In this document: one piece after another, positions 1-6,567 of the stretch
Layout of the letters: every line of letters begins with the position of its first letter
Numbering within the stretch: position 1 is the stretch's first letter
Source of the DNA: a virus
Reading direction: 5' to 3' (one strand)
DNA: 37,131 bases
Virus record (IMG/VR): IMGVR_UViG_3300005527_000018
Span: 1 to 37,131 of that record
Made by a program: the position numbers and the translations under genes
The notes under the pieces: generated by a model
The model's input: only the letters and a program-made list of their open reading frames with translations
Told to the model about the DNA's origin: nothing
Databases searched by the model: none

Positions 1-74
1 CGGAGAAGGCGCACAAGATTGCCCGCGAGGGCGCCGAAAAGATCAACCGCGAGCGGCGCTCGCAGGAGAAGTGA
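1..74 (+). CDS. Small charged head-region protein, 3' fragment (complete copy at 36939-37085)
   Basis: This is the last 24 codons of the 48-aa gene that is complete at the right end of the window; the TGA is at 72-74. It is truncated only by the contig boundary and is not a second gene. See the full copy for description. Confidence 0.9.
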   Translation, partial: EKAHKIAREGAEKINRERRSQEK

Positions 75-120
75 CCCGTGGCTATTCGCATCGCTGACAG
101 CGTCCGCACCAACCGCGTTG
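1..120. repeat. Terminal redundancy, left copy (circular contig overlap)
   Basis: Bases 1-120 are identical to 37012-37131. Both copies run through the 3' end of a 48-aa gene and the first codons of a 134-aa gene, so the ends lie inside coding DNA. This is the pattern of a circular or circularly permuted genome cut open by the assembler with a fixed-length overlap. A physical 120-bp direct terminal repeat is possible but less likely. The unit genome would be 37,011 bp. Confidence 0.95.
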
Positions 121-482
121 ACCAGATCCGCGCCGCCATCGACGCCGGTGCCGGCGCTGGCCTGGTCCGCATCTACAGCGGCAGCAAGCCGGCCAAGGGT
201 GGCGTGCCCTCGGGCTCGCTGCTCGCCGAAATCACCCTCGCCGACCCGTGCGGCACGTCGACGACCGGCGTTTTGACGTTCTCGTCGATGCCGCGCACCG
301 ACGCGAGCGCGAACAACACCGGAACCGCGGCGTTCTTCTATCTCGTCGACAGCACTGGCGCGTTCGTCTGCGATGGCGACATCGCCACGTCGGGCAGCGA
401 CCTCAACCTGACGACGACGTCGATCACGGCGGGCCAGCCTGTTGAGATTACCTCGTTCACGATCACCGACGGCAACAATTGA
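78..482 (+). CDS. Small virion-associated protein (MAIRIAD-type), near capsid gene
   Basis: 134 aa, GTG start three bases after the upstream stop. The protein starts MAIRIADSVRTNRVDQIRAA, a helix rich in alternating charges, followed by a Gly/Ala linker and a beta-rich, Thr/Ser-rich body. Proteins with this opening are common just downstream of major capsid genes in siphoviruses and are usually left as hypothetical; a head decoration or accessory role is inferred from position only. The stop (480-482) shares its last base with the ATG of the next gene (TGATG), which implies translational coupling. The first 43 bases recur at 37089-37131 because of the circular overlap. Confidence 0.75.
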   Translation: MAIRIADSVRTNRVDQIRAAIDAGAGAGLVRIYSGSKPAKGGVPSGSLLAEITLADPCGTSTTGVLTFSSMPRTDASANNTGTAAFFYLVDSTGAFVCDGDIATSGSDLNLTTTSITAGQPVEITSFTITDGNN

Positions 483-706
483 TGTCGCAGGCTGTCGATC
501 CGTCGCAAAACCTCGGGCACGCAGCGTGGTCGCCTGTGGCGGCCCCTGCGGGCGAGGATGGGGCCACGCACGTCTTTTGGGCGTGCGACGCCTGCGGGGC
601 CATCGTGGGCTTCTGGCGCCCCGGTCACGGGAGCGAGCCCACATCCACCGAGGACGAACCGCCAACCGATGTCGGGGCGTATGCTGGCCGAGTCTGCGGA
701 ACCTGA
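482..706 (+). CDS. Hypothetical 74-aa protein with one CxxC knuckle
   Basis: Begins at the ATG overlapping the previous stop (TGATG, 480-484) and has no Shine-Dalgarno site of its own, so translation probably relies on coupling. It contains ACDACGAIVGFWRPG around residues 34-48, a single CxxC in an aromatic context that resembles half a zinc ribbon. The C-terminal third is acidic and low in complexity. It lies between two virion-type genes. I recognise no family; a small accessory head protein is possible. The tight packing favours a real gene, the unremarkable sequence lowers confidence. Confidence 0.5.
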   Translation: MSQAVDPSQNLGHAAWSPVAAPAGEDGATHVFWACDACGAIVGFWRPGHGSEPTSTEDEPPTDVGAYAGRVCGT

Positions 707-713
707 GGAACCA

Positions 714-1838
714 ATGGCGAACATCGTCAAGACCCGCAGCACGAACGCAAGCAAGCTGGAACGCTGGCTGGGCAAAGAGCAAGTCGAGGGCATTTCGTCG
801 TCGATGCGCGGATGGTACGGGAAGCGTCCGATCCTTATCGGCGGCGTGCCCGGCGCGGGCGGCGTGTGGTGCGGCCGCGGCGGCGACTTCGTGGGCAAGA
901 TCGATGGCGGCGACTTCGTCGGCCTCGCTGAACGCTGCGTCGAGCGCGTCGATCACGCCGTCGCCAAGATCGCCGGGCGTCATCGGATGCACGGGTTCTC
1001 GTCGCTGTCGGACCTCATCAACGAGGTGTCGAACTTCGGCAAGCGCAGGGACTTCACGTTCAACAAAGCAGGCACGACTGCCGTCGTTGGCGGAACCAAT
1101 TCGCTGTGGCGCGTCGGCGCCTATCCGGCAGCGGCGAACGCGGCGAGCAACGCGCCCGGCGGCAACGTGCCCACCGACGCGACGCAGGGCGCGTTCTTCT
1201 TCGTCAATCCGACCTCGCCGGACACGCAGCATTTCGTCCGCGCCGACGTGATGTCATCGGTCGCGCCGCGAAATCTGCTGCTGTACGATCGCATTTTCGA
1301 GGTGAACAAGACGATGTCGTCGACGACGACGGAGGCCGTTAGCGGCACGCCGACGCGCTACCAGAACACCGCCGACGACCAGCCCGATTCCGCCGATGGC
1401 AACTTCCTTGGCATCGAGATTCAAGCGGCGCTCGGAGCTACGGCGCACAACTGGACCGTCTGCACCTACACCGATCACAACGGCAACGCGGCAACGCTGC
1501 CGTCGGTGACGGGCAACGCGAGCGGCATCGTCAACCGCCTCGATCACCCGCTCAATCAATGGTTCTGCCCGCTGGCGACGGGTGACAACGGGATTCGCAC
1601 GTTGACGCAGATGCAGTGTTCGGCATCGGTGACGGGAACGGTCGCGTTCTTCATCGGGCACCCGATCGCGTGGCTGCCGTGCGTCGTGGCGAACATGATC
1701 ACGATCGTCGACGGCATCAACACGGCTTTCAATCTGACGCGCATCTTCGACGACGCTGCGCTTTCGTTCCTCGACGTCAACTGCGCGGCGACGACCGCGC
1801 CCACGTTCAACGGGATGTTCGCCACGGCGTCGGGCTGA
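714..1838 (+). CDS. Hypothetical virion structural protein, 374 aa
   Basis: The ATG at 714 is chosen because TGAGGAA at about 702-708 gives a good ribosome site; the frame stays open upstream but without one. The N-terminal ~45 residues are basic. The rest is Thr/Ala/Ser-rich with beta-strand character and no transmembrane segment, and includes TFNKAGTTAVVGGTNSLWRV near residues 117-136. Large proteins of this kind occur after the capsid gene in several high-GC phages and look like abundant virion components (head fibre, decoration or a second shell protein), but no function is established that I can name. Placement between capsid and lysis genes supports a structural role. Confidence 0.7.
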   Translation: MANIVKTRSTNASKLERWLGKEQVEGISSSMRGWYGKRPILIGGVPGAGGVWCGRGGDFVGKIDGGDFVGLAERCVERVDHAVAKIAGRHRMHGFSSLSDLINEVSNFGKRRDFTFNKAGTTAVVGGTNSLWRVGAYPAAANAASNAPGGNVPTDATQGAFFFVNPTSPDTQHFVRADVMSSVAPRNLLLYDRIFEVNKTMSSTTTEAVSGTPTRYQNTADDQPDSADGNFLGIEIQAALGATAHNWTVCTYTDHNGNAATLPSVTGNASGIVNRLDHPLNQWFCPLATGDNGIRTLTQMQCSASVTGTVAFFIGHPIAWLPCVVANMITIVDGINTAFNLTRIFDDAALSFLDVNCAATTAPTFNGMFATASG

Positions 1839-1861
1839 ATAGACGATAGGGGGTCGCTGCC

Positions 1862-3067
1862 GTGCATAAAATTTCCGGCAACGGCCTCGTCGTCCAATCG
1901 TGGGCGCAGACGCAGTGGGCGCCCACGCTCACTGCGCACGATCCCGACCCGCCGATCACGCTGGAAGATCCGCTCGGTGCCACAGGCACCGCGGCGATCA
2001 CCCTCGCCACGGTCGTCTCGGCGGCTTCTGGCTCGCCGGTCGTCACGTCCTCGGGTGCGCCCACGCTGGCCACCGTCGTATCGGCTGGCGCAGGTTCGCC
2101 AAAGGTCACATCCTCGGGCTCGCCCACCCTCGACAGCGTCACCGTAGCGGGCGCAGGCGGGCCGCTGGCGGCCATCACGGGCACCGCGGCGGTCACCCTC
2201 GCCACGGTCGTCTCGGCGGCTTCTGGCTCGCCACGGGTCAATGGCAGCGGCGTCCCCACGCTGGCCACCGTGGTCAGCGCCGCCGCAGGGTCGCCGCGCA
2301 TCGTCGGCACTGCCGCGCCCACGCTGGCCACGGTCACGAGCGCGGCCGCCGGCAGCCCGAGGATCGTCAGCACCGCGGCGATCACGCTGGCCACGGTCAC
2401 GTCATCGGCGACGGGTAGCCCGCGCGTCACGTCCTCGGGTGCCGTCACCCTGGCATCCGTGGTGGTGGCGGCCGACGGCAACGTGGGCGCCGCAGCCCCC
2501 ACGGGCACCGCCGCGATCGTCCTCGCCGACGTCGTCGCCGCAGCCGTCGGCACGCCGATCGTGGTCGGCAGCGTGGCCGCGACGCTGGGTGATGCCACGT
2601 CCTCGGCAGCGGGCACACCTGTCGTCAGCGGCACGCTGGTCCGCACCCTCGACACGGTCGCCATCGCCGCGGCGGGCGGGCAGAAGATCACGGGCGCCGC
2701 CGCGCCCACGCTGGCGTCGGTCACGGTCGCCGCCTCGGGTATCGTCGCCACCTACGCCAGCGGGGCGCCCACGTTGGCGGACGTCATCCCGCAGGGCATC
2801 GGCAGCGCGGTTGAGGCAGCGTCGGGCGCCGTCGTCCTCGACGACACGGTGGCGCTCGGCGCGGGTCAGACGATCTACCCGGTGGGCGCCGCCACCATCG
2901 CCCTCGCCGATGCACTGGCCGCAGCGACGGGCACCGTGCGCACGCTCGGCACGGCGTCGATTGTCCTTGGTGGCGTCGTCAGCGATGGCGCCGTCGAGGT
3001 AGTGCGCGAGCAGAAATACCGGCGCACCAAGTCTCTCTTGGTGACGGTCGCCAACCGCTACCGATAG
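1862..3067 (+). CDS. Repetitive surface/fibre-like protein, ~21-aa beta repeats
   Basis: 401 aa, GTG start preceded by AGGGGGT at 1848-1854. After about 35 residues (including WAQTQWAPTL) the protein is almost wholly a chain of roughly 15 imperfect repeats with the core PTLATVVSAAAGSPRVTSSG, then a short basic tail (YRRTKSLLVTVANRYR). Each repeat should give two to three beta strands, as in fibrous or solenoid phage appendages. It is extremely low in charged and aromatic residues except at the ends. One 53-bp stretch recurs 195 bp later with a single mismatch (1985-2037 and 2180-2232), so repeats are duplicating at DNA level. A head fibre or decoration role is inferred from position and composition. 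Confidence 0.7.
   Translation: MHKISGNGLVVQSWAQTQWAPTLTAHDPDPPITLEDPLGATGTAAITLATVVSAASGSPVVTSSGAPTLATVVSAGAGSPKVTSSGSPTLDSVTVAGAGGPLAAITGTAAVTLATVVSAASGSPRVNGSGVPTLATVVSAAAGSPRIVGTAAPTLATVTSAAAGSPRIVSTAAITLATVTSSATGSPRVTSSGAVTLASVVVAADGNVGAAAPTGTAAIVLADVVAAAVGTPIVVGSVAATLGDATSSAAGTPVVSGTLVRTLDTVAIAAAGGQKITGAAAPTLASVTVAASGIVATYASGAPTLADVIPQGIGSAVEAASGAVVLDDTVALGAGQTIYPVGAATIALADALAAATGTVRTLGTASIVLGGVVSDGAVEVVREQKYRRTKSLLVTVANRYR
1985..2037 (+). repeat. 53-bp direct repeat within fibre-like gene, copy 1
   Basis: 52 of 53 bases match 2180-2232. The spacing of 195 bp is 65 codons, so frame is kept. It encodes the TAAxTLATVVSAASGSP unit. Near-identity in a gene whose other repeats have drifted suggests recent duplication or gene conversion. 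Confidence 0.9.
2180..2232 (+). repeat. 53-bp direct repeat within fibre-like gene, copy 2
   Basis: Second copy of 1985-2037, differing at one base (an Ile versus Val codon). Confidence 0.9.
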
Positions 3068-3070
3068 GGC

Positions 3071-3098
3071 TGCACAGCGCATCCGGGCGTGCTATGCT
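3071..3098 (+). promoter_or_regulatory. Candidate promoter of the lysis cassette (extended -10)
   Basis: TGCACA (3071-3076), a 16-base spacer, then TATGCT (3093-3098) preceded by TGC, giving the extended -10 TGCTATGCT. The same GGCGTG-S-TA core occurs before the portal gene and the 29-kb leader. It lies between the fibre-like gene stop at 3067 and the first lysis-cassette start at 3175, where a new transcript would make sense. Confidence 0.5.
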
Positions 3099-3102
3099 GT
3101 GC
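3072..3102. repeat. Inverted repeat spanning the lysis-cassette promoter
   Basis: GCACAGC (3072-3078) pairs perfectly with GCTGTGC (3096-3102) across a 17-base interval. GCGCATCC also occurs twice directly (3077-3084 and 3101-3108). The arms overlap the proposed -35 and -10, so this could be an operator controlling lysis timing. The start of the cassette lies 70 bases downstream. Confidence 0.5.
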
Positions 3103-3174
3103 GCATCCCGCTTCGGCGGCGTCTCCCTTGGCATCCACCAAGGCGCTTACGCAGACCGTTTCGGGGGCTCGCAA

Positions 3175-3411
3175 ATGGAGCAGATCGCCGCCGCTGTGCT
3201 GTCCGCTGTCGCTGGCGCTGCCGCCGCGTGGGCGACGACGCAAAGCAGGATCAAGCGGCTGGAAGAAGTCTCTGCCGAATTGAAGGCCGACAAGGCAAGT
3301 AAGGAATCCCTCGACGCTGTGCGCACCGCTGTCGACCGCTTGCGGGAGGACCTCGACAAGCGGTTCGACCGTCTCGAGGACGCCATCCGGAACATCAAGG
3401 GGAAGCCATGA
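3175..3411 (+). CDS. Small membrane-anchored coiled-coil protein, lysis cassette
   Basis: 78 aa from ATG 3175; the longer frame from 3094 lacks a ribosome site and would put charged residues before the membrane segment. Residues 4-21 (IAAAVLSAVAGAAAAWAT) form a short hydrophobic segment, and residues 24-75 form a charged heptad coiled coil ending GKP. This N-in membrane plus periplasmic coiled-coil design resembles i-spanins or holin-associated proteins. It overlaps the next gene by ATGA. The role in lysis is inferred from topology and from the cysteine peptidase two genes downstream. Confidence 0.65.
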   Translation: MEQIAAAVLSAVAGAAAAWATTQSRIKRLEEVSAELKADKASKESLDAVRTAVDRLREDLDKRFDRLEDAIRNIKGKP

Positions 3412-3629
3412 TCGAGAAGATGATTGAGGACGTCGCCACGCCCAACGCGCTCGTTAACATCGTTGCCGTGCTGCTGGCACTGTTCGCGCGTGACATCGTC
3501 GTCGGCGCACTGCGAGCCATCGCAAAGCGCGTGAAAGAGGACCGCGACTCGTCCAACGATTGGATTGCGGACGCTGCCCTGGTGATCGTCGGCGCCGTCG
3601 AGAAGGTGCGCGTCCCGGGCCGCAAGTGA
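3408..3629 (+). CDS. Holin-like small membrane protein
   Basis: 73 aa, ATG overlapping the previous stop (ATGA). One clear hydrophobic stretch at about residues 12-27 (ALVNIVAVLLALFARD) and a second weaker one near 54-65 (IADAALVIVGAV), separated by a basic helix (AKRVKEDRD). The C-terminus is basic (VRVPGRK). Size, one or two membrane segments and position directly before a peptidoglycan-hydrolase-like gene fit a holin. No holin family is recognisable by sequence, so the call rests on architecture and context. GTG of the next gene overlaps the stop (GTGA). Confidence 0.55.
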   Translation: MIEKMIEDVATPNALVNIVAVLLALFARDIVVGALRAIAKRVKEDRDSSNDWIADAALVIVGAVEKVRVPGRK

Positions 3630-4165
3630 GCACCCCGCGCTACAAGCAAGCCGACCAGCGGTGGTCGCAGGCGACGTTGGGCTTTGGCCCGTCGACGATC
3701 GGCCGATCGGGCTGCCTGCTGGTCTGTCTCTGCGAGGCGGCCCGCGTGCTGCGCGGCGTGGAGATGCCGCCGCCGCTGCTCAACTCGGCAGGCATCGACC
3801 GCAAAGCGTTTTTGCACAGCATGGCGATCACCGCGCAACTCGGCGGCCTCGCTGGCCTCGTCGTCAGCGAGAAGATCACGGGCGATGCCTCGCAACTTCG
3901 CGGCGCGATCGGCGAGGCGTTCCGCGGGGGCGGCTTGACCATCGCGCACGTTGACCACACTGGCGACGTGTTCGGCGACCATTTCGTGCTGCTGCTGGGC
4001 GAGGGCCATGACGCCAGCGGCAACAAGCGAATCACCTACGCAGACCCGGCGACGGGGCGCGAGGCCGAGCTAGACGCGGTCAACCTGTGCGGCATCACCG
4101 TCTGGGGCACGCGCCCAAAGCAGTACCGCGTCATCAGCGTGCGCACGGTGACAGCCGCTACCTGA
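3626..4165 (+). CDS. C39-like cysteine peptidase, putative endolysin/lysis enzyme
   Basis: 179 aa from GTG 3626, which overlaps the holin-like stop (GTGA). The N-terminus reads YKQADQRW then TIGRSGCLLVCLCEAARVL, the signature of C39-like papain-fold peptidases: Gln8 for the oxyanion hole, nucleophile Cys30, His119 in GDHFVLLLG and Asp140 in YADPATG. Enzymes of this fold cut peptide bonds, and in phage lysis cassettes they are candidates for cleaving peptidoglycan cross-bridges or stems. There is no signal peptide, so export would depend on a holin. It is shorter than many endolysins and has no visible cell-wall-binding domain. A virion maturation protease is an alternative, but location favours lysis. 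Confidence 0.75.
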   Translation: MSTPRYKQADQRWSQATLGFGPSTIGRSGCLLVCLCEAARVLRGVEMPPPLLNSAGIDRKAFLHSMAITAQLGGLAGLVVSEKITGDASQLRGAIGEAFRGGGLTIAHVDHTGDVFGDHFVLLLGEGHDASGNKRITYADPATGREAELDAVNLCGITVWGTRPKQYRVISVRTVTAAT

Positions 4166-4178
4166 CGACGGGGGCGAC

Positions 4179-4958
4179 GTGACCAAGCCAAAGAAGAAGC
4201 ACAAGACGCGCGAGGACGTCGAGCACATCCTAGTGTGCTCGGACGTCCACGTCCCCTACCATGACCCGTTCGCCTGGCGTGCGTTCCTCGCACGCCTCGA
4301 CGACGTGCGGCCCGATCGGCTGGTCATCAATGGCGATTTCGCTGACTTCCTTTCCGTCTCGCTGCACGAGGACGGACAGCCAGCGCCCGAATTCGCTGCC
4401 GAGGTCGAGGCCGTGAAAAACGAACTCGCGCGGCTGCGGGCGTCGATGGGACAGCGCCCCATCCACTACGTCGAGGGCAACCACGAGCACCGATACGTCA
4501 GGTACGTCGCCAAAAGGGCGCCAGTGCTGCGCGGGCGCGAGACGTGGCAATCGGCCCTCGGCCTCGTCGACCTCGGCATCACGTCGACGTCATACGGCAA
4601 GGTCCACAAAATCGGACATCTTGGATTCACCCACGGGGTGTACGCGGGCGACGCCTACGCGAAGCAGCACCTCCTGCGGTACGGGATGTCCCTCGTTATC
4701 GGGCACTGCCACCGCGCACAGATCCACACGATGCCCGTCGCTGGCGCCGATGGCTCGCAGCACGTCCGCGGAGGCTTCGGGATTCCTTGCCTCGCCCCCG
4801 TCGACGAGGCGCCCTATCTGAAAGGCCCGACCGGATGGACGCAGGGGCATGGAGAATTCTGGGTCGAGCGCGAGTCTGGGCGTTTTACCGCCGACGTCGT
4901 CATCTACACCGGGCAACGCTTCTGGCGGGACGGCAAGTGCTACGACGGGAGGGCGTGA
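4179..4958 (+). CDS. Calcineurin-like metallophosphoesterase
   Basis: 259 aa, GTG start 13 bases after the previous stop with a GGGGG ribosome site. All metal-binding motifs are present in order: CSDVH (Asp22, His24), NGDFAD (Asp53, Asp56), EGNHEHR (Asn101, His102), FTHG (His152) and GHCHRA (His176, His178). The enzyme should bind two divalent metals and hydrolyse phosphodiesters or phosphomonoesters; the substrate cannot be told. Phage members act on nucleic-acid ends or nucleotides, but this one sits between lysis and connector genes rather than with DNA metabolism, which is unusual. The N-terminal MTKPKKKHKTRED is strongly basic. The stop overlaps the next ATG (TGATG). Confidence 0.9.
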   Translation: MTKPKKKHKTREDVEHILVCSDVHVPYHDPFAWRAFLARLDDVRPDRLVINGDFADFLSVSLHEDGQPAPEFAAEVEAVKNELARLRASMGQRPIHYVEGNHEHRYVRYVAKRAPVLRGRETWQSALGLVDLGITSTSYGKVHKIGHLGFTHGVYAGDAYAKQHLLRYGMSLVIGHCHRAQIHTMPVAGADGSQHVRGGFGIPCLAPVDEAPYLKGPTGWTQGHGEFWVERESGRFTADVVIYTGQRFWRDGKCYDGRA

Positions 4959-5209
4959 TGGACCTGCTGGACCTGATCGTGATCATTGTCGAATGCGTCG
5001 CCATCGGATTCGGGATGGAGGTCGGCGCGTTCGTCGCAAAATCGCTTGCCGTTCGCCTGCTGAATTCGTCCGCGGTGGCGCATGATGCCGAGGACGAGGC
5101 CGAGGAAGAAGCCGAGGAAGAAGAAGAAAAGACCAAGCGACGACGACGAGGCAAGGCCAGCCGCGGGCAGGGGGGTCCGTCGACATCGGCCGCCGTGCGT
5201 GTTATTTAA
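4958..5209 (+). CDS. Small membrane protein with acidic then basic tail
   Basis: 83 aa from ATG 4958, coupled to the upstream stop by TGATG. The first 34 residues are hydrophobic (LLDLIVIIVECVAIGFGMEV, then GAFVAKSLAVRLL), giving one or two membrane helices. They are followed by a run of Glu/Asp (AHDAEDEAEEEAEEEEEK) and an Arg/Lys block (TKRRRRGKASRGQ). It may be a second holin, a pinholin-like regulator or an antiholin for the cassette starting at 3175. No family is recognised. Confidence 0.55.
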   Translation: MDLLDLIVIIVECVAIGFGMEVGAFVAKSLAVRLLNSSAVAHDAEDEAEEEAEEEEEKTKRRRRGKASRGQGGPSTSAAVRVI

Positions 5210-6121
5210 GTGGCTATGCTGCGCGTCCTCCTTGGGTCGACCGAGACGATCACGACCTATCCGCGCCTCGCGGCCGATGGCGTGCTGACGTCGCACGTCG
5301 CTACGTCGGCGACGGCGCGACGTATCGGCACGGGGTCCAGCGACGCGGCAGACGCCTACGTCGCGGCGACCATCGACCCGCTGTCGGCGACGACGCAGGG
5401 CGCCCATCAAGAGGGCGACGATTCGATCACCATGCAGGCCGCGCAGACGTGGGTAGCAGGCCGGCGGTACCTGATCACGGACGCCACCGCCGGACGGGAG
5501 ATCGTCGTCGTCGCGTCGAAGTCTGGCCTATCCACTGAGCTGTGGCTGGCCGAGCCTCTGGTCAGCGACGTCGGGAACAACAGCACCGTGCGCGGGATTG
5601 CCGTGTCAGTGGCGCTCACGGCGCAGCAGACGTCGCTGGCGGGTGCTGGCTATGTCCTTTTCCGCTCCACGATCGACGGCGTCACGCGAGAGTGGGAGGA
5701 GCCCTTCCGCGTCGTCCGGCGCATCACCTCGGTCGCGCTCACGCCCACGCATTTGACGCAGGCCTATCCCGTCGTGCGCAAGCTGGCGTCGGCGACCGAT
5801 ACGACGCTCGAAGAAGCGATCAACGCAGCTTGGCACCATCTCGTCACGCCTGCGCTCGCCGCGCGTGGCGTGCTCGACGAGGACATCATGACCGACGACG
5901 TGGTGGAGCCGATGCACGCCGCGGCGTGCGTGCTGCACCTCGCGCGGCAGTGGCCGCAGGCATCGTCCGAGTACGTTGCGCGTCTTGAACAGACCTACGA
6001 GCAGATCAAGGCGACGACGTGGGACCGGATCGATTTCCTGACGGCGTCGCAAAACGACGTCACGCCTGACGCGCCCATGCCTGGATCGCAGGGCCCGCGC
6101 TACGTCGGGATCACGCGATGA
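5210..6121 (+). CDS. Head-tail connector-type protein
   Basis: 303 aa if GTG 5210 (directly after TAA 5207-5209) is used; ATG 5216 is equally possible and neither has a clear ribosome site. The N-terminal half is beta-rich (an Ig-like or beta-barrel fold is possible). The C-terminal half from about residue 190 is helical (TLEEAINAAWHHLVTPALAARG, HAAACVLHLARQW), the style of gp6/gp15-like connector helices. It begins the usual connector, tail terminator, tail tube series. The assignment is by order and secondary-structure impression, not a recognised domain. Overlaps the next gene by ATGA. Confidence 0.6.
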   Translation: MAMLRVLLGSTETITTYPRLAADGVLTSHVATSATARRIGTGSSDAADAYVAATIDPLSATTQGAHQEGDDSITMQAAQTWVAGRRYLITDATAGREIVVVASKSGLSTELWLAEPLVSDVGNNSTVRGIAVSVALTAQQTSLAGAGYVLFRSTIDGVTREWEEPFRVVRRITSVALTPTHLTQAYPVVRKLASATDTTLEEAINAAWHHLVTPALAARGVLDEDIMTDDVVEPMHAAACVLHLARQWPQASSEYVARLEQTYEQIKATTWDRIDFLTASQNDVTPDAPMPGSQGPRYVGITR

Positions 6122-6567
6122 GCTGGGCCGCCGTGCGCCCTATCCTCGTCGGCATCGTCGCCGGTGTCGCGCCCATCGTGCGCAAGCAAGGGCTGCCGTC
6201 GAAATTCAAGCACGACGACAACGGCAGCGAGGGCGAGCCCATCGGCGACAGCCGGCGCTTCTGGCTGTCGGCGAAGTCGGGCAACGCGATCGGCCACGTC
6301 CAGCCGACGGCGACGCGCTACCGCACCTCCGTCGACGTCGTCGTCGAGTATGTGATGGACGCCGACAGCGCGACGATGGACACCGCAATCGTCGAGGACG
6401 CGGTGGAGATCATCCGGGCGCTCGCCACGTCGACGAATTGGGGTCGACCCGCATCAACGATCGTCGCTGTCTCGCCGGCCGGGGACAGCCTTGGGCCCTT
6501 CGTCGTCGAGGACGTCGACGGGGGCAAGCGGCTGCGCATCACCCTTGACGTGGAGTTCACGCGATGA
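6118..6567 (+). CDS. Putative tail terminator protein
   Basis: 149 aa. Starts with a helix (WAAVRPILVGIVAGVAP) then strands, ending with a DVEFTR strand, consistent with the small alpha/beta fold of tail terminators (lambda gpU / HK97-type). It overlaps its neighbours by ATGA on both sides and directly precedes the tail-tube-like gene, exactly where siphoviruses encode this protein. It would cap the tail tube and join it to the head. The call is mainly positional. Confidence 0.6.
   Translation: MSWAAVRPILVGIVAGVAPIVRKQGLPSKFKHDDNGSEGEPIGDSRRFWLSAKSGNAIGHVQPTATRYRTSVDVVVEYVMDADSATMDTAIVEDAVEIIRALATSTNWGRPASTIVAVSPAGDSLGPFVVEDVDGGKRLRITLDVEFTR

Noticed and set aside
558-713. N-terminal extension of the 374-aa virion protein
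   Set aside because: It overlaps the 74-aa gene in another frame and has no ribosome site, while TGAGGAA precedes ATG 714.
1985-2700. Regular repeats resembling a CRISPR array
   Set aside because: Repeats are in frame, encode a beta-repeat protein, vary in length and lack uniform spacers.
1807-2751. 314-codon open frame on the - strand
   Set aside because: Mirror of the repeat protein; its apparent repeats only reflect the repeated DNA.
3094-3174. Longer N-terminus for the lysis membrane protein (start at 3094)
   Set aside because: The upstream start overlaps the promoter -10, has no ribosome site and would place 27 polar residues before the membrane segment.
5211-5220. GGCTATGCTG resembling the lysis -10 element
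   Set aside because: It coincides with the first codons of the connector gene, lacks the TG at the right spacing and has no -35.
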